Source: Frankia sp. AiPa1
GTDB lineage: Bacteria > Actinomycetota > Actinomycetes > Frankiales > Frankiaceae
DNA: 47,584 nucleotides
Assembly: GCF_023243075.1 (NCBI RefSeq)
Contig: NZ_JALKFZ020000172.1
Coordinates: forward strand, 1-47,584
Direction of reading: 5' to 3'
Each line of letters begins with the position of its first letter. The first letter of the stretch is position 1. The notes under the pieces were generated by a model. That model had not been told where the DNA came from. It did not search any database and was given only the letters and a program-made list of their open reading frames with translations. The position numbers and the translations under genes are program-made. Positions 1-8,328 of this stretch are shown one piece after another.

Positions 1-48
1 CTCGCCGTGATCGCCTGCGGAGACGGAGTGAGACCGCCCCGCTCCTAG
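1..48 (+). CDS. tnpB: TnpB/OrfB RNA-guided nuclease, C-terminal 15 residues only
   Basis: Frame 1 from base 1 reads LAVIACGDGVRPPRS and stops at TAG 46-48. The 'ACGDGVRP' ending is the tail typical of actinobacterial IS605 OrfB/TnpB proteins, just after the zinc-ribbon and RuvC-III region. TnpB is an RNA-guided DNA endonuclease that uses an omega-RNA encoded at the 3' end of its own gene. Nothing of the catalytic core lies in the window, so activity cannot be judged. The call rests on this short tail plus the right-end hairpins directly downstream. Confidence 0.65.
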   Translation, partial: LAVIACGDGVRPPRS

Positions 49-132
49 AGCGGGGAGGCATCTGTCAGTGAAACAGGAAAACCCGACCGTGAGGAAGGGA
101 ATCCCCGGCCTTCAGGCCGGGGAGGATGTCAA
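1..132 (+). mobile_element. Right end of an IS200/IS605-family (TnpB) element, truncated by the window edge
   Basis: The left part of the element lies outside the window. What is visible is the last 15 codons of a TnpB-like frame (stop at 46-48), followed by two GC-rich hairpins and the end sequence TCAA at 129-132, which resembles the right cleavage tetranucleotide known for IS608. The second hairpin (arms 103-110 and 115-122, loop TTCA) sits 7 nt from the end. This is the usual layout of an IS200/IS605 right end. The boundary at 132/133 is supported because the interrupted ATPase reading frame stops making family sense exactly there. Only one end can be seen, so whether tnpA is present is unknown. 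Confidence 0.75.
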
Positions 133-152
133 CTCGATGCCCACGACCTCGC
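37..152 (+). ncRNA. Putative omega-RNA (reRNA) 3' scaffold and guide segment
   Basis: Hairpin 1 (CCCCGCT 37-43, AGCGGGG 49-55) overlaps the tnpB stop codon. Hairpin 2 (CCCCGGCC 103-110, GGCCGGGG 115-122) ends the element. In characterised TnpB systems the omega-RNA covers the tnpB 3' end and right end, and the bases just past the element act as guide. Here the guide would be about 133-150, which is the antisense strand of the disrupted DUF4143 ATPase gene. The RNA itself is inferred; the hairpins are seen. Confidence 0.5.
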
Positions 153-1227
153 CCGACGCGCGTTCGAGCACGGCGTCGACCTCGTTGTGGTCGCGGTCGC
201 GATAGTGGAACATCGAGATCGGTTCCTCGGCCCAGGTGAGCTGGCGGGCGATTTCACCGAGGACGAAGTTCTCCAGCAGCGGACCGACCGGCGAGGTCGG
301 ATGCGACGCGCGTCGCGAGGTCATACCGGTCAGGTGTCCGGCGACACCCGAATCGACGAAAATCAGTTTGGGTGTCGCGACCGCGCGGGTCGTGAGGTTG
401 CTGGACCAGGCGGGTATCCGGCGGATCACATAGACCAGTTCCAACGCCTCGATGTACCGGGCCACCGTGGACGCGGAGACGTTCAGGTCGTTGCTCAGGC
501 GAGCCGGCACGACGAGCCCGCTGCTGTTGGCGGCCAGCGCCTGGACGAGCCGGCGCATCTCGGCCGTCCGTTGGATGTCGGCGATCTGGCGGACGTCGCG
601 GGCGATCAGGTCCGAGATATAGGATTCGAAGAATCGCCCACGGCGCCTCGGGTCAGTGCGCCGGACAGCCTCCGGAAAGCCGCCTCGCAGCGCCCGCTCG
701 ATGTAGTCCTGGCGTCTCAGGCCTCCCGCATCCACGGAGATGTCGGAGGCGGAGAAAACCGCATCGACGAATCCGTCCGGTCCGCTGCCGATCTCTCCCT
801 GGGCGAGCGGCCAGAGTTCGATCGTCTCGGAGCGGCCGGGGAGCGTGTCGGGAATTCCGCGTAGTCCCCACAGCCGGGCGGAGCCGGTCAGGAGAAACTG
901 GCCTGGCCGCTGACTGCGGTCGACCTCACGCTTGATCGCAAGGAGCAACTCCGGCACCCGCTGGACCTCGTCGATCATTAACAGGCCGTCGTGATGGAGG
1001 AATCCGATCGGGTCCGCGGTGGCGGCGGCCCTTGTCGGTTCCTCGTCGAGATAGTAGGAGCGCGCGCCGTCGGCTCGCTCCACCGCGAGTTGGGCGAGGG
1101 TGCTCTTCCCGACCTGGCGCGCGCCGTTGAGCACGACGACGCGGGTGTCCGTCAGCGCGGTGGACACCAGCCTGGCGGCATGTCGGGGGAAGAGATCCAG
1201 GCTGAGCTGGCGAAGTTCCACGAACAC
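112..1227 (-). pseudogene. AAA+ ATPase with DUF4143 domain, 3' end cut off by IS insertion
   Basis: The N-terminal AAA_14-type P-loop ATPase has Walker A GARQVGKS at residues 35-42 and Walker B LLMIDE at 82-87. It is followed by a winged-helix/DUF4143 region and the start of a PD-(D/E)xK-like tail (EVDAVLE, then GIE). Chromosomal sequence ends at base 133, right after the GAG codon of GIE. The last residues, LTSSPA, are read from the IS end and stop at 112-114. Intact members normally continue 'GIEVK..' for some 40-60 more residues, so the tail, including the lysine of the ExK motif, is lost. Start chosen at the ATG at 1227, close before the ATPase core. Members are thought to act in DNA- or defence-related roles, but their function is largely unknown. 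The gene is probably inactive or altered. Confidence 0.8.
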
Positions 1228-1311
1228 CTCCGGCCGTGCCGCTAGCGTTGCTTTTCAAACGATCGATGAGCTGAAGTTTGGGCAGCTCAGAATATACTCA
1301 TCCTTGATCGT

Positions 1312-1361
1312 ATGACGGATCTGCCGTCATGATCGTGAGTCATCTGCCGTCATGATCGTGA
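1312..1361. repeat. Two 20-bp direct repeats 23 bp apart, with an overlapping palindrome
   Basis: The 20-mer at 1319-1338 (ATCTGCCGTCATGATCGTGA) recurs exactly at 1342-1361, so the repeat spacing is about two helical turns. The first copy overlaps an inverted repeat, ATGACGG 1312-1318 and CCGTCAT 1324-1330. The site lies about 85-135 bp upstream of the DUF4143 ATPase start on the minus strand, in a locally AT-richer stretch (about 1245-1320). This suggests a regulator-binding site for that gene. The rest of the gap 1228-1662 shows no other gene. Confidence 0.45.
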
Positions 1362-1662
1362 TGGATCCGCCGGGCGTCCAGCATAGGTTCAGGCACGGTC
1401 GAGGCGGCCGCTCGGTGGTGGCCGCGCGCTGATACCGCTCCTCGGCGGAGACGCACGCGGCGAACCGCCGGGTTTTACCGAAGATGCGCCAGGTGGCTGA
1501 TATGTTACTTTCGACACCTCGATCCAGATCGCCGACGTTCCTGGTGCCCGCCGGCCCGCCGGCCGCCACCTCGGACGCCGGGCGCCCCGGCCCGGCGGCC
1601 CGGCGGCCCGGCCGAAGCCGGAGGCTGGCACGCGCGGCGGGCCCATCGTCGGCCTCGCTGAG

Positions 1663-1905
1663 GTGCTCGTCACGCGCCGGGCGCTCGCCGGCCGGTCGAC
1701 GGTGCGTTACAAGCTGTTTCTGGCGGCCCTGCCTCTTCTCGCGGTCGGTATTCTGATCCTCGCGCTGGAATGGTTCTCCGGCCTTGGCCCCACCGTCCCG
1801 ACGGCGTCGGGGCACGCTCACCAGCCGCCGATCCTCGGGCCGCTGACGACGCTGTTCGCGCTGCTGCTCACCCTCGCCGCCGGAAGTGGGCAGAAGGAAA
1901 CATAG
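1663..1905 (+). CDS. Possible small two-helix membrane protein, unknown function
   Basis: This is an 80-residue frame starting at GTG. It has one hydrophobic stretch at about residues 16-38 (KLFLAALPLLAVGILILALE) and a second at about 58-75. Roughly 84% of third codon positions are G/C, lower than in the strong genes here but coding-like. There is no clear ribosome binding site and I recognise no family. It stands alone between the disrupted ATPase gene and the acyltransferase gene. It could be a remnant or a chance frame. Confidence 0.3.
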   Translation: MLVTRRALAGRSTVRYKLFLAALPLLAVGILILALEWFSGLGPTVPTASGHAHQPPILGPLTTLFALLLTLAAGSGQKET

Positions 1906-2143
1906 GCACGCTGGCCGATGTCGGTATCAGACGTCGCTGGCTGCTCTGGCCAGGTGCAGAGCCTGTGTCCAACCAGGACGTCTGGATCTCACTTGGCCGC
2001 CCGCTCCCCGCTCCCTGCTCCCCGTCGTGGGATGCCGGTGCGTCGATCGCGGGTGCCGGACCCATGCCCCGTGAGGCGGGGATGTGGCCCGGCCTCACGG
2101 TGACGGCCGAGCTGGTCGCCAACGGGGTCAGACGGCCGTGGGG

Positions 2144-3481
2144 TCAGACGGCGGCGGGTGCGCGGCGGGGGACGGGGCCGCCGAGGGTGGTGAGTTCGGC
2201 GAGCCAGAGGTCGGCGAGCTCACCGTGGCGCGGCACACTGGCGCTCGCCGTGAACCCCGCGCAGACCTGTGCGCCGAGGCCGAACAGCGCGACGGAGAGA
2301 TGCTGCCGGCCGGCGAACAGGGGCGCCAGGCAGATCACCAGGCTGACCTGCCGGCCCGCGACCGTGTAGGGGCCGCGGGCCGTCCCGGCGTTGCTCGCCG
2401 TCAGCGCGACCTCCTTCACGCGCGTGCTGGCGGCGGCGGCCTGGGCCAGGAACCGGGGTGACGTGGTGCCCGGTGGCGGCCTGTCCAGCAGGCGCCGCCC
2501 GACCACCGCGACGCTGCCGCCCGCCTTGGCCCGGCGGGTGTACGCCGCCGTCTGGGCGACCCGCCGCAGCGGGTTGGGCTCCGCGCACGGCAACGGGACC
2601 CGAACCCCGAAGGTGAAGTTGGACATCAGCTCGCCCTCGCCCTGCTCGCGCAGCGCGATCGGCATCGAGACGTGGATGGGCCGCCCGCCGTTCGTCCACT
2701 CCGGCAGCGACCATGCCCGCAGCGCGCCGGCGAGCGCGGCGAGGAAGACGTCGTTGACGGTGACCCCGTGCCGGCGGGCGATGCCACGCAGAGTCTCGAG
2801 TTCGGTGACCGCCCAGGTGTGGCGGGCCTCGCCGCGTGGCGGGCCGCCCCAGGAGGCCAGCTGGCGCGTGCGGGGAATCCCACGCAGCGCCCCGGCGGCC
2901 ATCCGGGCGTAGTCCCGTGCGTGCGGCGCGCGGAAGGTCGGCAGGGTGCGCAGCGACGGCTCGCGGTCGGGCCCGAACAGCAGGTGCAGGGCCTGACGCA
3001 CGGCGCTGCCGTCCTGGTGGGTGTGGCTTAGCCAGTAGACGACGGCGACCCCGCCGGGGGTGTGCCCCCACAGCAGCCAGACGCGCCACAGTGGGCGGTG
3101 CTCGTCCAGGGGTCGCCGGGCGATTCGGCCCAGCGCCGCCCGCAGACCCTCGTCCCCACTGCCGGTGGGCAGCCGTTCCTCGACGACGTGGTAGTCGAGA
3201 TCCAGGTCGTCGGCGCGACGCCAGACGGTCTCCTGGTCGCTCTCGGCCGAGCTCGGCCGGGACAGACGCTCGGTGAGCGCCGGTGCCTCGCGCAGCCGTT
3301 CGGCCACGTGCGCGCGCACGTCGGTGACGGTCAGCGTCGGGTCGTCGATGCACAGGACCAACCCGGTCTCCAGGAACTCGCCGGGATGGAGCCGGCTGAA
3401 GTGCAGGAAGGCTCGGTCTCCGATGGTCAGCGGCCTGGTCCGCGGACCAGGTAAGGCTGCCTCCGCGGAGTGGCGTGTCAT
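2144..3481 (-). CDS. WS/DGAT-type (condensation-fold) acyltransferase
   Basis: This 445-residue protein resembles bacterial wax ester synthase/diacylglycerol acyltransferases. The catalytic HxxxDG motif is HTHQDG at residues 153-158, preceded by the usual strand VAVVYWLS. 'RPLDEHRPLWRVWLL' before it and 'MPIALREQGEGELMSNF' in the C-terminal half are also family-like. Such enzymes esterify acyl-CoA to alcohols or diacylglycerol at the membrane; the substrate here cannot be read from sequence. The frame is open to 3562, but I chose the ATG at 3481 because GGAAGGA lies about 6 nt before it. The gene is divergent from the osmC operon across about 320 bp. C-terminal residues after about 430 are Pro/Ala-rich. 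Confidence 0.75.
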   Translation of the reverse strand: MTRHSAEAALPGPRTRPLTIGDRAFLHFSRLHPGEFLETGLVLCIDDPTLTVTDVRAHVAERLREAPALTERLSRPSSAESDQETVWRRADDLDLDYHVVEERLPTGSGDEGLRAALGRIARRPLDEHRPLWRVWLLWGHTPGGVAVVYWLSHTHQDGSAVRQALHLLFGPDREPSLRTLPTFRAPHARDYARMAAGALRGIPRTRQLASWGGPPRGEARHTWAVTELETLRGIARRHGVTVNDVFLAALAGALRAWSLPEWTNGGRPIHVSMPIALREQGEGELMSNFTFGVRVPLPCAEPNPLRRVAQTAAYTRRAKAGGSVAVVGRRLLDRPPPGTTSPRFLAQAAAASTRVKEVALTASNAGTARGPYTVAGRQVSLVICLAPLFAGRQHLSVALFGLGAQVCAGFTASASVPRHGELADLWLAELTTLGGPVPRRAPAAV

Positions 3482-3805
3482 GCCGAGTCCTTCCCATGTC
3501 CTGCGGGCCCGGACCTGCGTCGGCGACCGAGCCGACCCGAAATTTTGCCGCTTTCCGATCAAAATGCCTGAATTTATCGCCGCATGCTAGGTCTGCGTAG
3601 CCACCTGTCGCCACTGGCCCCGAGGGTAGCGGCGGGTCAGGCCGCAGGGGCGGTCGCCCGGATCGGCGGCGGAGAATCCCCACGATTTGTTGTCGCCATG
3701 TTACGGCAGTGCTGCCGGCTGTTGCGTCAGCCCGTCGGCGTGGTGTGGCATCAGGGAACATCGCAGGGACACCTGCCTGGTCCACCGCGTCTGGAGGAAA
3801 TCGTC
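3482..3805. other. Divergent intergenic region, acyltransferase / osmC operon
   Basis: This 324-bp gap must hold promoters for both flanking units. It includes a locally AT-richer patch at about 3538-3576 next to the acyltransferase side. I see no convincing -35/-10 pair, operator palindrome or RNA gene. Confidence 0.3.
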
Positions 3806-4447
3806 ATGCCGACGACCGGTACGTCGATCACCGGGACATCCACCAGCGAGGTCGACAACGGCCACGGCGGCGGACCGGTCGGGTCCGCCCCGGCCGGTGC
3901 GAGCCCTGGCCTGCGGGAGTTCCTCGTCCACAAGCGCGCCGCCGTGCTGGCCCGCGAGGAGGCGATCGCCGCGGGCACCCTGCCGGGCCCGGCGGTGCTG
4001 CGGGCGCACTCCGTCGCGGGCGGGGTCGCGGGCGGGCGCAGCGGGGTCCGGCGGATCCGGATCCGGGACCACCAGATCCTCAGCGACTCGCCGCCGGACT
4101 TCGCCGGTGACGACCTCGGGCCCAGCTCACCCGAGCTGGTCCTCGGTGTGTTCGCCAGCTGCCTGACCCACGTCTTCGAGATCGTCGCCGCCCGCCTGGC
4201 GATTCCCCTCGACGAGATCAGGGTGGACGTCGAGGGCCAGATGGAGCCCCGGGCCGGCCGGCCGGGTTTCGAGAACACCCCCCGCGAGCCGCACGACATC
4301 ACCTACCAGGCCAGCGTGACGTCCCCGGCGACAGGCGAGGAGATCGAGACCCTGTTCCGCGTCGTCGAGGAGGAATGCCCGCTGCTCGCGCTGTTCACCA
4401 GGCCGCAGACCATCGCCGGCTCGCTCGTGCACACCCAGAGCCGCTGA
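3806..4447 (+). CDS. OsmC family peroxiredoxin-like protein
   Basis: This 213-residue OsmC/Ohr-fold protein has its two conserved cysteines in the expected settings: C119 in 'LGVFASCLTHVFE' and C191 in 'VEEECPLLALF'. Family members reduce organic hydroperoxides or sit beside sulfur and redox enzymes. Residues 1-35 are a Gly/Ser/Thr-rich extension. Start ATG at 3806 was chosen because GGAGGA lies at 3793-3798; the frame is open further upstream to 3584. Eighteen bases separate its stop from the next gene, so it heads an osmC-LLM-LLM operon. Confidence 0.85.
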   Translation: MPTTGTSITGTSTSEVDNGHGGGPVGSAPAGASPGLREFLVHKRAAVLAREEAIAAGTLPGPAVLRAHSVAGGVAGGRSGVRRIRIRDHQILSDSPPDFAGDDLGPSSPELVLGVFASCLTHVFEIVAARLAIPLDEIRVDVEGQMEPRAGRPGFENTPREPHDITYQASVTSPATGEEIETLFRVVEEECPLLALFTRPQTIAGSLVHTQSR

Positions 4448-4465
4448 CCGGGTGGGGAGCAGGGC

Positions 4466-5596
4466 ATGAAGTTCCTGGCCATCACCCTGATCGTGCATGC
4501 GCCTGATCCGCGCACGGGCGTGCTCCCGTCGACGACGGCCCGGTTCCAGGAGGTGGTGGCGGGCGCGGTGCTGGCCGAGGAGCTGGGATTCGACGGCTTC
4601 GGAGTGGGGGAGCGGCACGAGCGGCCGTTCATCTCCTCGTCCCCGCCGGTGGTGCTCAGTCACATCGCCGCCCTTACGTCGAGGATCCGGTTGTTCACGG
4701 CGGTCACGACGCTCAGCCTGCTGGATCCGGTGCGGGCCTTCGAGGACTACGCCACCCTCGACCAGCTCTCCGGCGGCCGGTTGGAGCTGATCGTCGGCAA
4801 GGGCAACGGCGCGGCGCAGGCACAGCTGTTCCACGTGACGGCGGCGGATCAGTGGGACCGCAACCGCGAGTCCTACGAGCTGTTCCGCCGGCTGTGGCGG
4901 GAGGAGAAGGTCACCTGGTCCGGCCGGTTCCGGCCGCCGCTCGAGGAGGCGGAGGCCTGGCCGCGGCCGCTGCAGCCGGAGATCCGGATCTGGCATGGCA
5001 GCGCGACCAGCGAGGCGTCGGTGGATCTCGCGGCCCGCTACGGCGACCCGTTGTTCTCGGCGAACGTGACCAACCCGGTCGAGCCGTACGCGGCGCTGGT
5101 GCGGTACTACCGGGAGCGCTGGGTGGCCTACGGGCACGACCCGGCGGACATCCTCGTCGGCGCGGGAAGCGCCGGGTACTACGGCGCGCCCCGCTCCCAG
5201 GACGCGGTCGCCCGCTACCGGCCGATCTTCGAGGCGCGGCTGGCGGCCTTGCGCCGGATGGGGCAGGAACCGGTCTTCCCGACCCTCGAGGACGCGCTCG
5301 AGCGCAGCTCGATCCTGGTCGGCAGCCCCCAGCAGATCATCGAGAAGGTGCACTGGTACCACGAGCGCCTCGGCCACGAGGTGATGCACCTGCACGCCGA
5401 CGCGGACGGTCTCACCGCCGCCGAGCATCGCGAGACGATGGAGCTCTTCCAGAGCGCGATCGCGCCCGTGCTGCGCCGGGAGATCCCGAGCCGGCCCCTG
5501 CCCGCCCCACCGACCCTGCCCGCCGACGCTCGTCTCGCCGGCGCTCGTCTCGCCGACGTCCATTCCGCCGACGTCCGTCCCGCCGACGCCGGATGA
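4466..5596 (+). CDS. LLM-class flavin-dependent oxidoreductase
   Basis: This 376-residue luciferase-like monooxygenase (TIM barrel) binds FMN or F420. Typical segments are 'AEELGFDGFGVGERH' (about 37-52), 'LTSRIRLFTAVTTLSLLDPVR' (split family strand), 'DQLSGGRLELIVGKGN' and 'ESYELFRRLW'. The C-terminus (last about 23 residues) is a degenerate five-residue repeat (ADARL, AGARL, ADVHS, ADVRP, ADAG) encoded by a 15-nt tandem repeat; it lies outside the family fold. The gene sits between osmC and an SsuD-like gene, and its stop overlaps the next start (ATGA). Position beside an SsuD homologue suggests organosulfur or related oxidation, which is inference. Confidence 0.85.
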   Translation: MKFLAITLIVHAPDPRTGVLPSTTARFQEVVAGAVLAEELGFDGFGVGERHERPFISSSPPVVLSHIAALTSRIRLFTAVTTLSLLDPVRAFEDYATLDQLSGGRLELIVGKGNGAAQAQLFHVTAADQWDRNRESYELFRRLWREEKVTWSGRFRPPLEEAEAWPRPLQPEIRIWHGSATSEASVDLAARYGDPLFSANVTNPVEPYAALVRYYRERWVAYGHDPADILVGAGSAGYYGAPRSQDAVARYRPIFEARLAALRRMGQEPVFPTLEDALERSSILVGSPQQIIEKVHWYHERLGHEVMHLHADADGLTAAEHRETMELFQSAIAPVLRREIPSRPLPAPPTLPADARLAGARLADVHSADVRPADAG

Positions 5597-6693
5597 CTGC
5601 GGCGCAGTACCTCTGGTACATCCCGAACGAGGTCCAGGCCGGGCACCGTGGCGACGACGAGGTGGCCGGCCACAACAGCCTGGAGGCGCTGACCCGGCAG
5701 GCCGTCGCGGTCGAGCGGCATGGCTGGCGCGGTGCGCTGCTCGGCGCCGGCTGGGGCCGGCCGGACACCTTCACCGTGGCCACCGCTCTGGCGATGCGCA
5801 CGACCAGCTTCGAGCCGCTGATCGCCATCCGTCCCGGTTACTGGCGCCCGGCGCACTTCGCCGCCGCCGCGGCCACCCTCGACCAGCTCACCGGTGGTCG
5901 GGTCCGGGTGAACATCGTCTCGGGTCAGGACGACCTCGCGGCCTACGGCGACCACGAGGCGGGCCAGGCCCAGCGCTATGCCCGCACCGCCGAGTTCATG
6001 CGGCTGGTCCGCCGGTTGTGGACCGACGAGTCGGTCACTCTCAGCGGCGAGTACTTCCAGGTGACCGGCTCGACCGTCGCCTCCCGGGTCCAGGCCCGCG
6101 CGGGCCGTCCCCATCCGACGCTCTACTTCGGCGGAGCGTCGGAGGCCGCCCAGCGGGTGGCGGCCACGCAGGCGGACGTCCAGCTGTTCTGGGGTGAGCC
6201 GCTCGCCGGTATCGCCGAACGCATCGCGCGGCTGCGAACGCTGAGCGCCGAACTGGGCCGGGAACACCCGCCGCTGGAGTTCGGGCTGCGGATCACCACG
6301 CTGGTGCGGGACACCACCGCACAGGCCTGGGCCGACGCCGAGGCCAAGGTCGCCGACCTGGCCGCGCGTCAGGGTGACCACGCGGGGCACCCCGGACGCC
6401 ACGATCCCGCCCACGCGGTGGGCCAGCAGCGGCTGGTCGACCTCGCCCACCGCGGCGAGGTTCTGGACGACAACCTCTACACCGCGCCGGGCCGGGTTGG
6501 CGGCGAGGGCGCCGGCACCACCTGGCTGGTCGGCTCGCCCGCGGACGTCGCGAACTCCCTGCGCCGGTACGCGGACCTCGGCATCACCCACTTCGTCCTG
6601 TCCGACACTCCCTACCTTCGGGAGGTCGAGCGCCAGGGCACCCAGCTTCTCCCGCTGCTCAGAAACACCAGAGTGACCCGGAGAAAGGTCTGA
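5593..6693 (+). CDS. SsuD-like LLM monooxygenase (alkanesulfonate monooxygenase family)
   Basis: This 366-residue protein follows the SsuD pattern: N-terminal 'YLWYIPNEVQAGHRGDD', 'LIAIRPGYWRPAHFAAAAATLDQL' split over the barrel, 'GGRVRVNIVSGQDD', 'RYARTAEFMRLVRRLW' and 'LYFGGASEAAQ'. SsuD enzymes use FMNH2 from a partner reductase to release sulfite from alkanesulfonates; substrate here is unknown and no reductase is adjacent. ATG at 5593 overlaps the previous stop (ATGA), implying translational coupling. It ends 45 bp from the convergent AAA ATPase gene; that gap holds an imperfect 22-nt direct repeat. Confidence 0.85.
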   Translation: MTAAQYLWYIPNEVQAGHRGDDEVAGHNSLEALTRQAVAVERHGWRGALLGAGWGRPDTFTVATALAMRTTSFEPLIAIRPGYWRPAHFAAAAATLDQLTGGRVRVNIVSGQDDLAAYGDHEAGQAQRYARTAEFMRLVRRLWTDESVTLSGEYFQVTGSTVASRVQARAGRPHPTLYFGGASEAAQRVAATQADVQLFWGEPLAGIAERIARLRTLSAELGREHPPLEFGLRITTLVRDTTAQAWADAEAKVADLAARQGDHAGHPGRHDPAHAVGQQRLVDLAHRGEVLDDNLYTAPGRVGGEGAGTTWLVGSPADVANSLRRYADLGITHFVLSDTPYLREVERQGTQLLPLLRNTRVTRRKV

Positions 6694-6738
6694 TTCCCGG
6701 TTGGATGAGGGTCGCTTTCCCGGTCGGGTGAGGGCCGC

Positions 6739-8328
6739 TCAGATCCGCAGCACGGTGACGGGTCGGCCGCTGGGGCTGGTGGCGCTCGTAAAGCCCAGGT
6801 CCGTGCCCACCCGTTTGTGTTCGGCAGGGCGCTGGTCGAAGATCACCAGATATCCGGTGGGGAGCCCGAGACGCAGCAGGTAGCCGTCGAGCTGGGCGAG
6901 ACCGGCGGGCGCCGGGTCGGCGTCGCCGGGGCGGTGGGTCTTCACCTCCAGCGCCTCGCGCTGCACGGCCGGTCCGCCGTCCGGTCCGGTGTGGTTCCAG
7001 CGGATCAGCAGGTCGAGGGCGCCCCGGCCGACGCCGTACTCGCGGTCCACGAAACCGCTGCCGTTCACCGCGCGGTCGAGGTAGCCCAACAGTGTGATGT
7101 GCGGGGTGACCTCACGGTAGGGCTGGTCGGCGGTCAGGAGGTCCTCGGTTCGGTGCCAGAACTCCGTGAAGCGGGAAAGCAGTCCCACCAGATCGAGCCG
7201 CCCGTCCGGCAGGACGAACGAACGTGGTTGCGGCGCGCCGTTGACGCCCTCGAACAGGCCGTCGGCGAGGACCCGGGTGATGACGTTGCGGTAGATCGGG
7301 TTGGCGATCTCCACGGTGGACGTGGTGCGGCGGACCAGCCCGAGGTCGGCGGTGTATGCCAGGTCGTCGGAAAACGGGTCGAACCTGACCTGTGTACCGG
7401 CGAGCACGGGCTCGATGACCCGTCGGACCCGAGCGTCTCGCAGCCGGTCGACCAGCGAATCGATGTGCGTCTCCCGCGCGACGACAATGCGTTCCGTGGC
7501 CTCGTCGACATGATCGACAGTGATCGTTGTGGGCGGCGCGACCTTCATCCGGTCAACGATTTCGTGGGCGAGGGCATTGACGAGCCATGGCTGGCCCATT
7601 GTCGAGGCGAACGCGTACTCGACGGATTGGGGAGTGAAGTGCTGGCCGGTATCGGCAGTGTGCTGACCGTAGAGGCTCCGCACTTCGTCGAGAGTGAAGT
7701 CGTTCAGCCGCAGCGACGTGACCTTGATATTGAACGGGCTCGGCGACGTCAGTCTGGCCGGATTGCTGTCCGAGGCGATGCGGTATTCGCGTACGTCCCG
7801 CAGCCCACACAGTGCGATGGACGAGGGGAAACCGTGCGGACGGTCTCGGTAGCCGTCGCGCAGCTGGCCGAGAACGCTCAGTAGGGTCCGCCCGGCGAGC
7901 GCGTCGATTTCGTCCAGGAACAGCACGAGGGGCCTTGGGCAGGCCTCGGCCCAGACCGCGAACGCCTCGGAAAGGAGCCCCTCGTCCCAGGCGTCGGGCC
8001 AGGGCGGCGGGCGCAGGTCGGGCGGAAGGGCGGTGCGCGCGGTACGGCGCGCGCGGGTGAGGATCGCCCGGGTGGCCGCGCCGACGTCCTCCGGCCAGGG
8101 CCGGCCGGCCTCCATCGACAGCACGACCGCCGCATGGCGGCCGCCTGCGGTCAGCTCGGCGGCAAGGGCCTGGATCGTCGTCGTCTTGCCGGTCTGGCGA
8201 GGAGCGTGCAGCACGAAGTACTTCCCGTCCTGGACCAGGCCAGGTACCTCGGGAAGCCGGCCGGACGCGGGGACCATGTAGTGGCTGATCACGTCGCAGG
8301 GTCCGGTCGTGTTGAAGGAGCGGGTCAT
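6739..8328 (-). CDS. AAA-like ATPase with C-terminal PD-(D/E)xK-like domain
   Basis: This 529-residue protein begins 'FNTTGPCD..HYMVP', typical of a widespread prokaryotic AAA-like ATPase family. Walker A is APRQTGKTT at 42-50 and Walker B LVLFLDEID at 134-142. After a winged-helix region, the C-terminus (about 450-529) carries 'GALDLLIRW' and then 'ALEVKTHRPG', the D..ExK arrangement of a PD-(D/E)xK nuclease fold. ATG at 8328 was chosen because GGGAGG lies about 9 nt upstream; the frame is open to 8493. Proteins of this build are often found in variable genomic regions and may act on nucleic acid or as mobile-element or defence ATPases; the exact role is unknown. It is one of two ATPase-nuclease-like genes in the first 9 kb. 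Confidence 0.8.
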   Translation of the reverse strand: MTRSFNTTGPCDVISHYMVPASGRLPEVPGLVQDGKYFVLHAPRQTGKTTTIQALAAELTAGGRHAAVVLSMEAGRPWPEDVGAATRAILTRARRTARTALPPDLRPPPWPDAWDEGLLSEAFAVWAEACPRPLVLFLDEIDALAGRTLLSVLGQLRDGYRDRPHGFPSSIALCGLRDVREYRIASDSNPARLTSPSPFNIKVTSLRLNDFTLDEVRSLYGQHTADTGQHFTPQSVEYAFASTMGQPWLVNALAHEIVDRMKVAPPTTITVDHVDEATERIVVARETHIDSLVDRLRDARVRRVIEPVLAGTQVRFDPFSDDLAYTADLGLVRRTTSTVEIANPIYRNVITRVLADGLFEGVNGAPQPRSFVLPDGRLDLVGLLSRFTEFWHRTEDLLTADQPYREVTPHITLLGYLDRAVNGSGFVDREYGVGRGALDLLIRWNHTGPDGGPAVQREALEVKTHRPGDADPAPAGLAQLDGYLLRLGLPTGYLVIFDQRPAEHKRVGTDLGFTSATSPSGRPVTVLRI

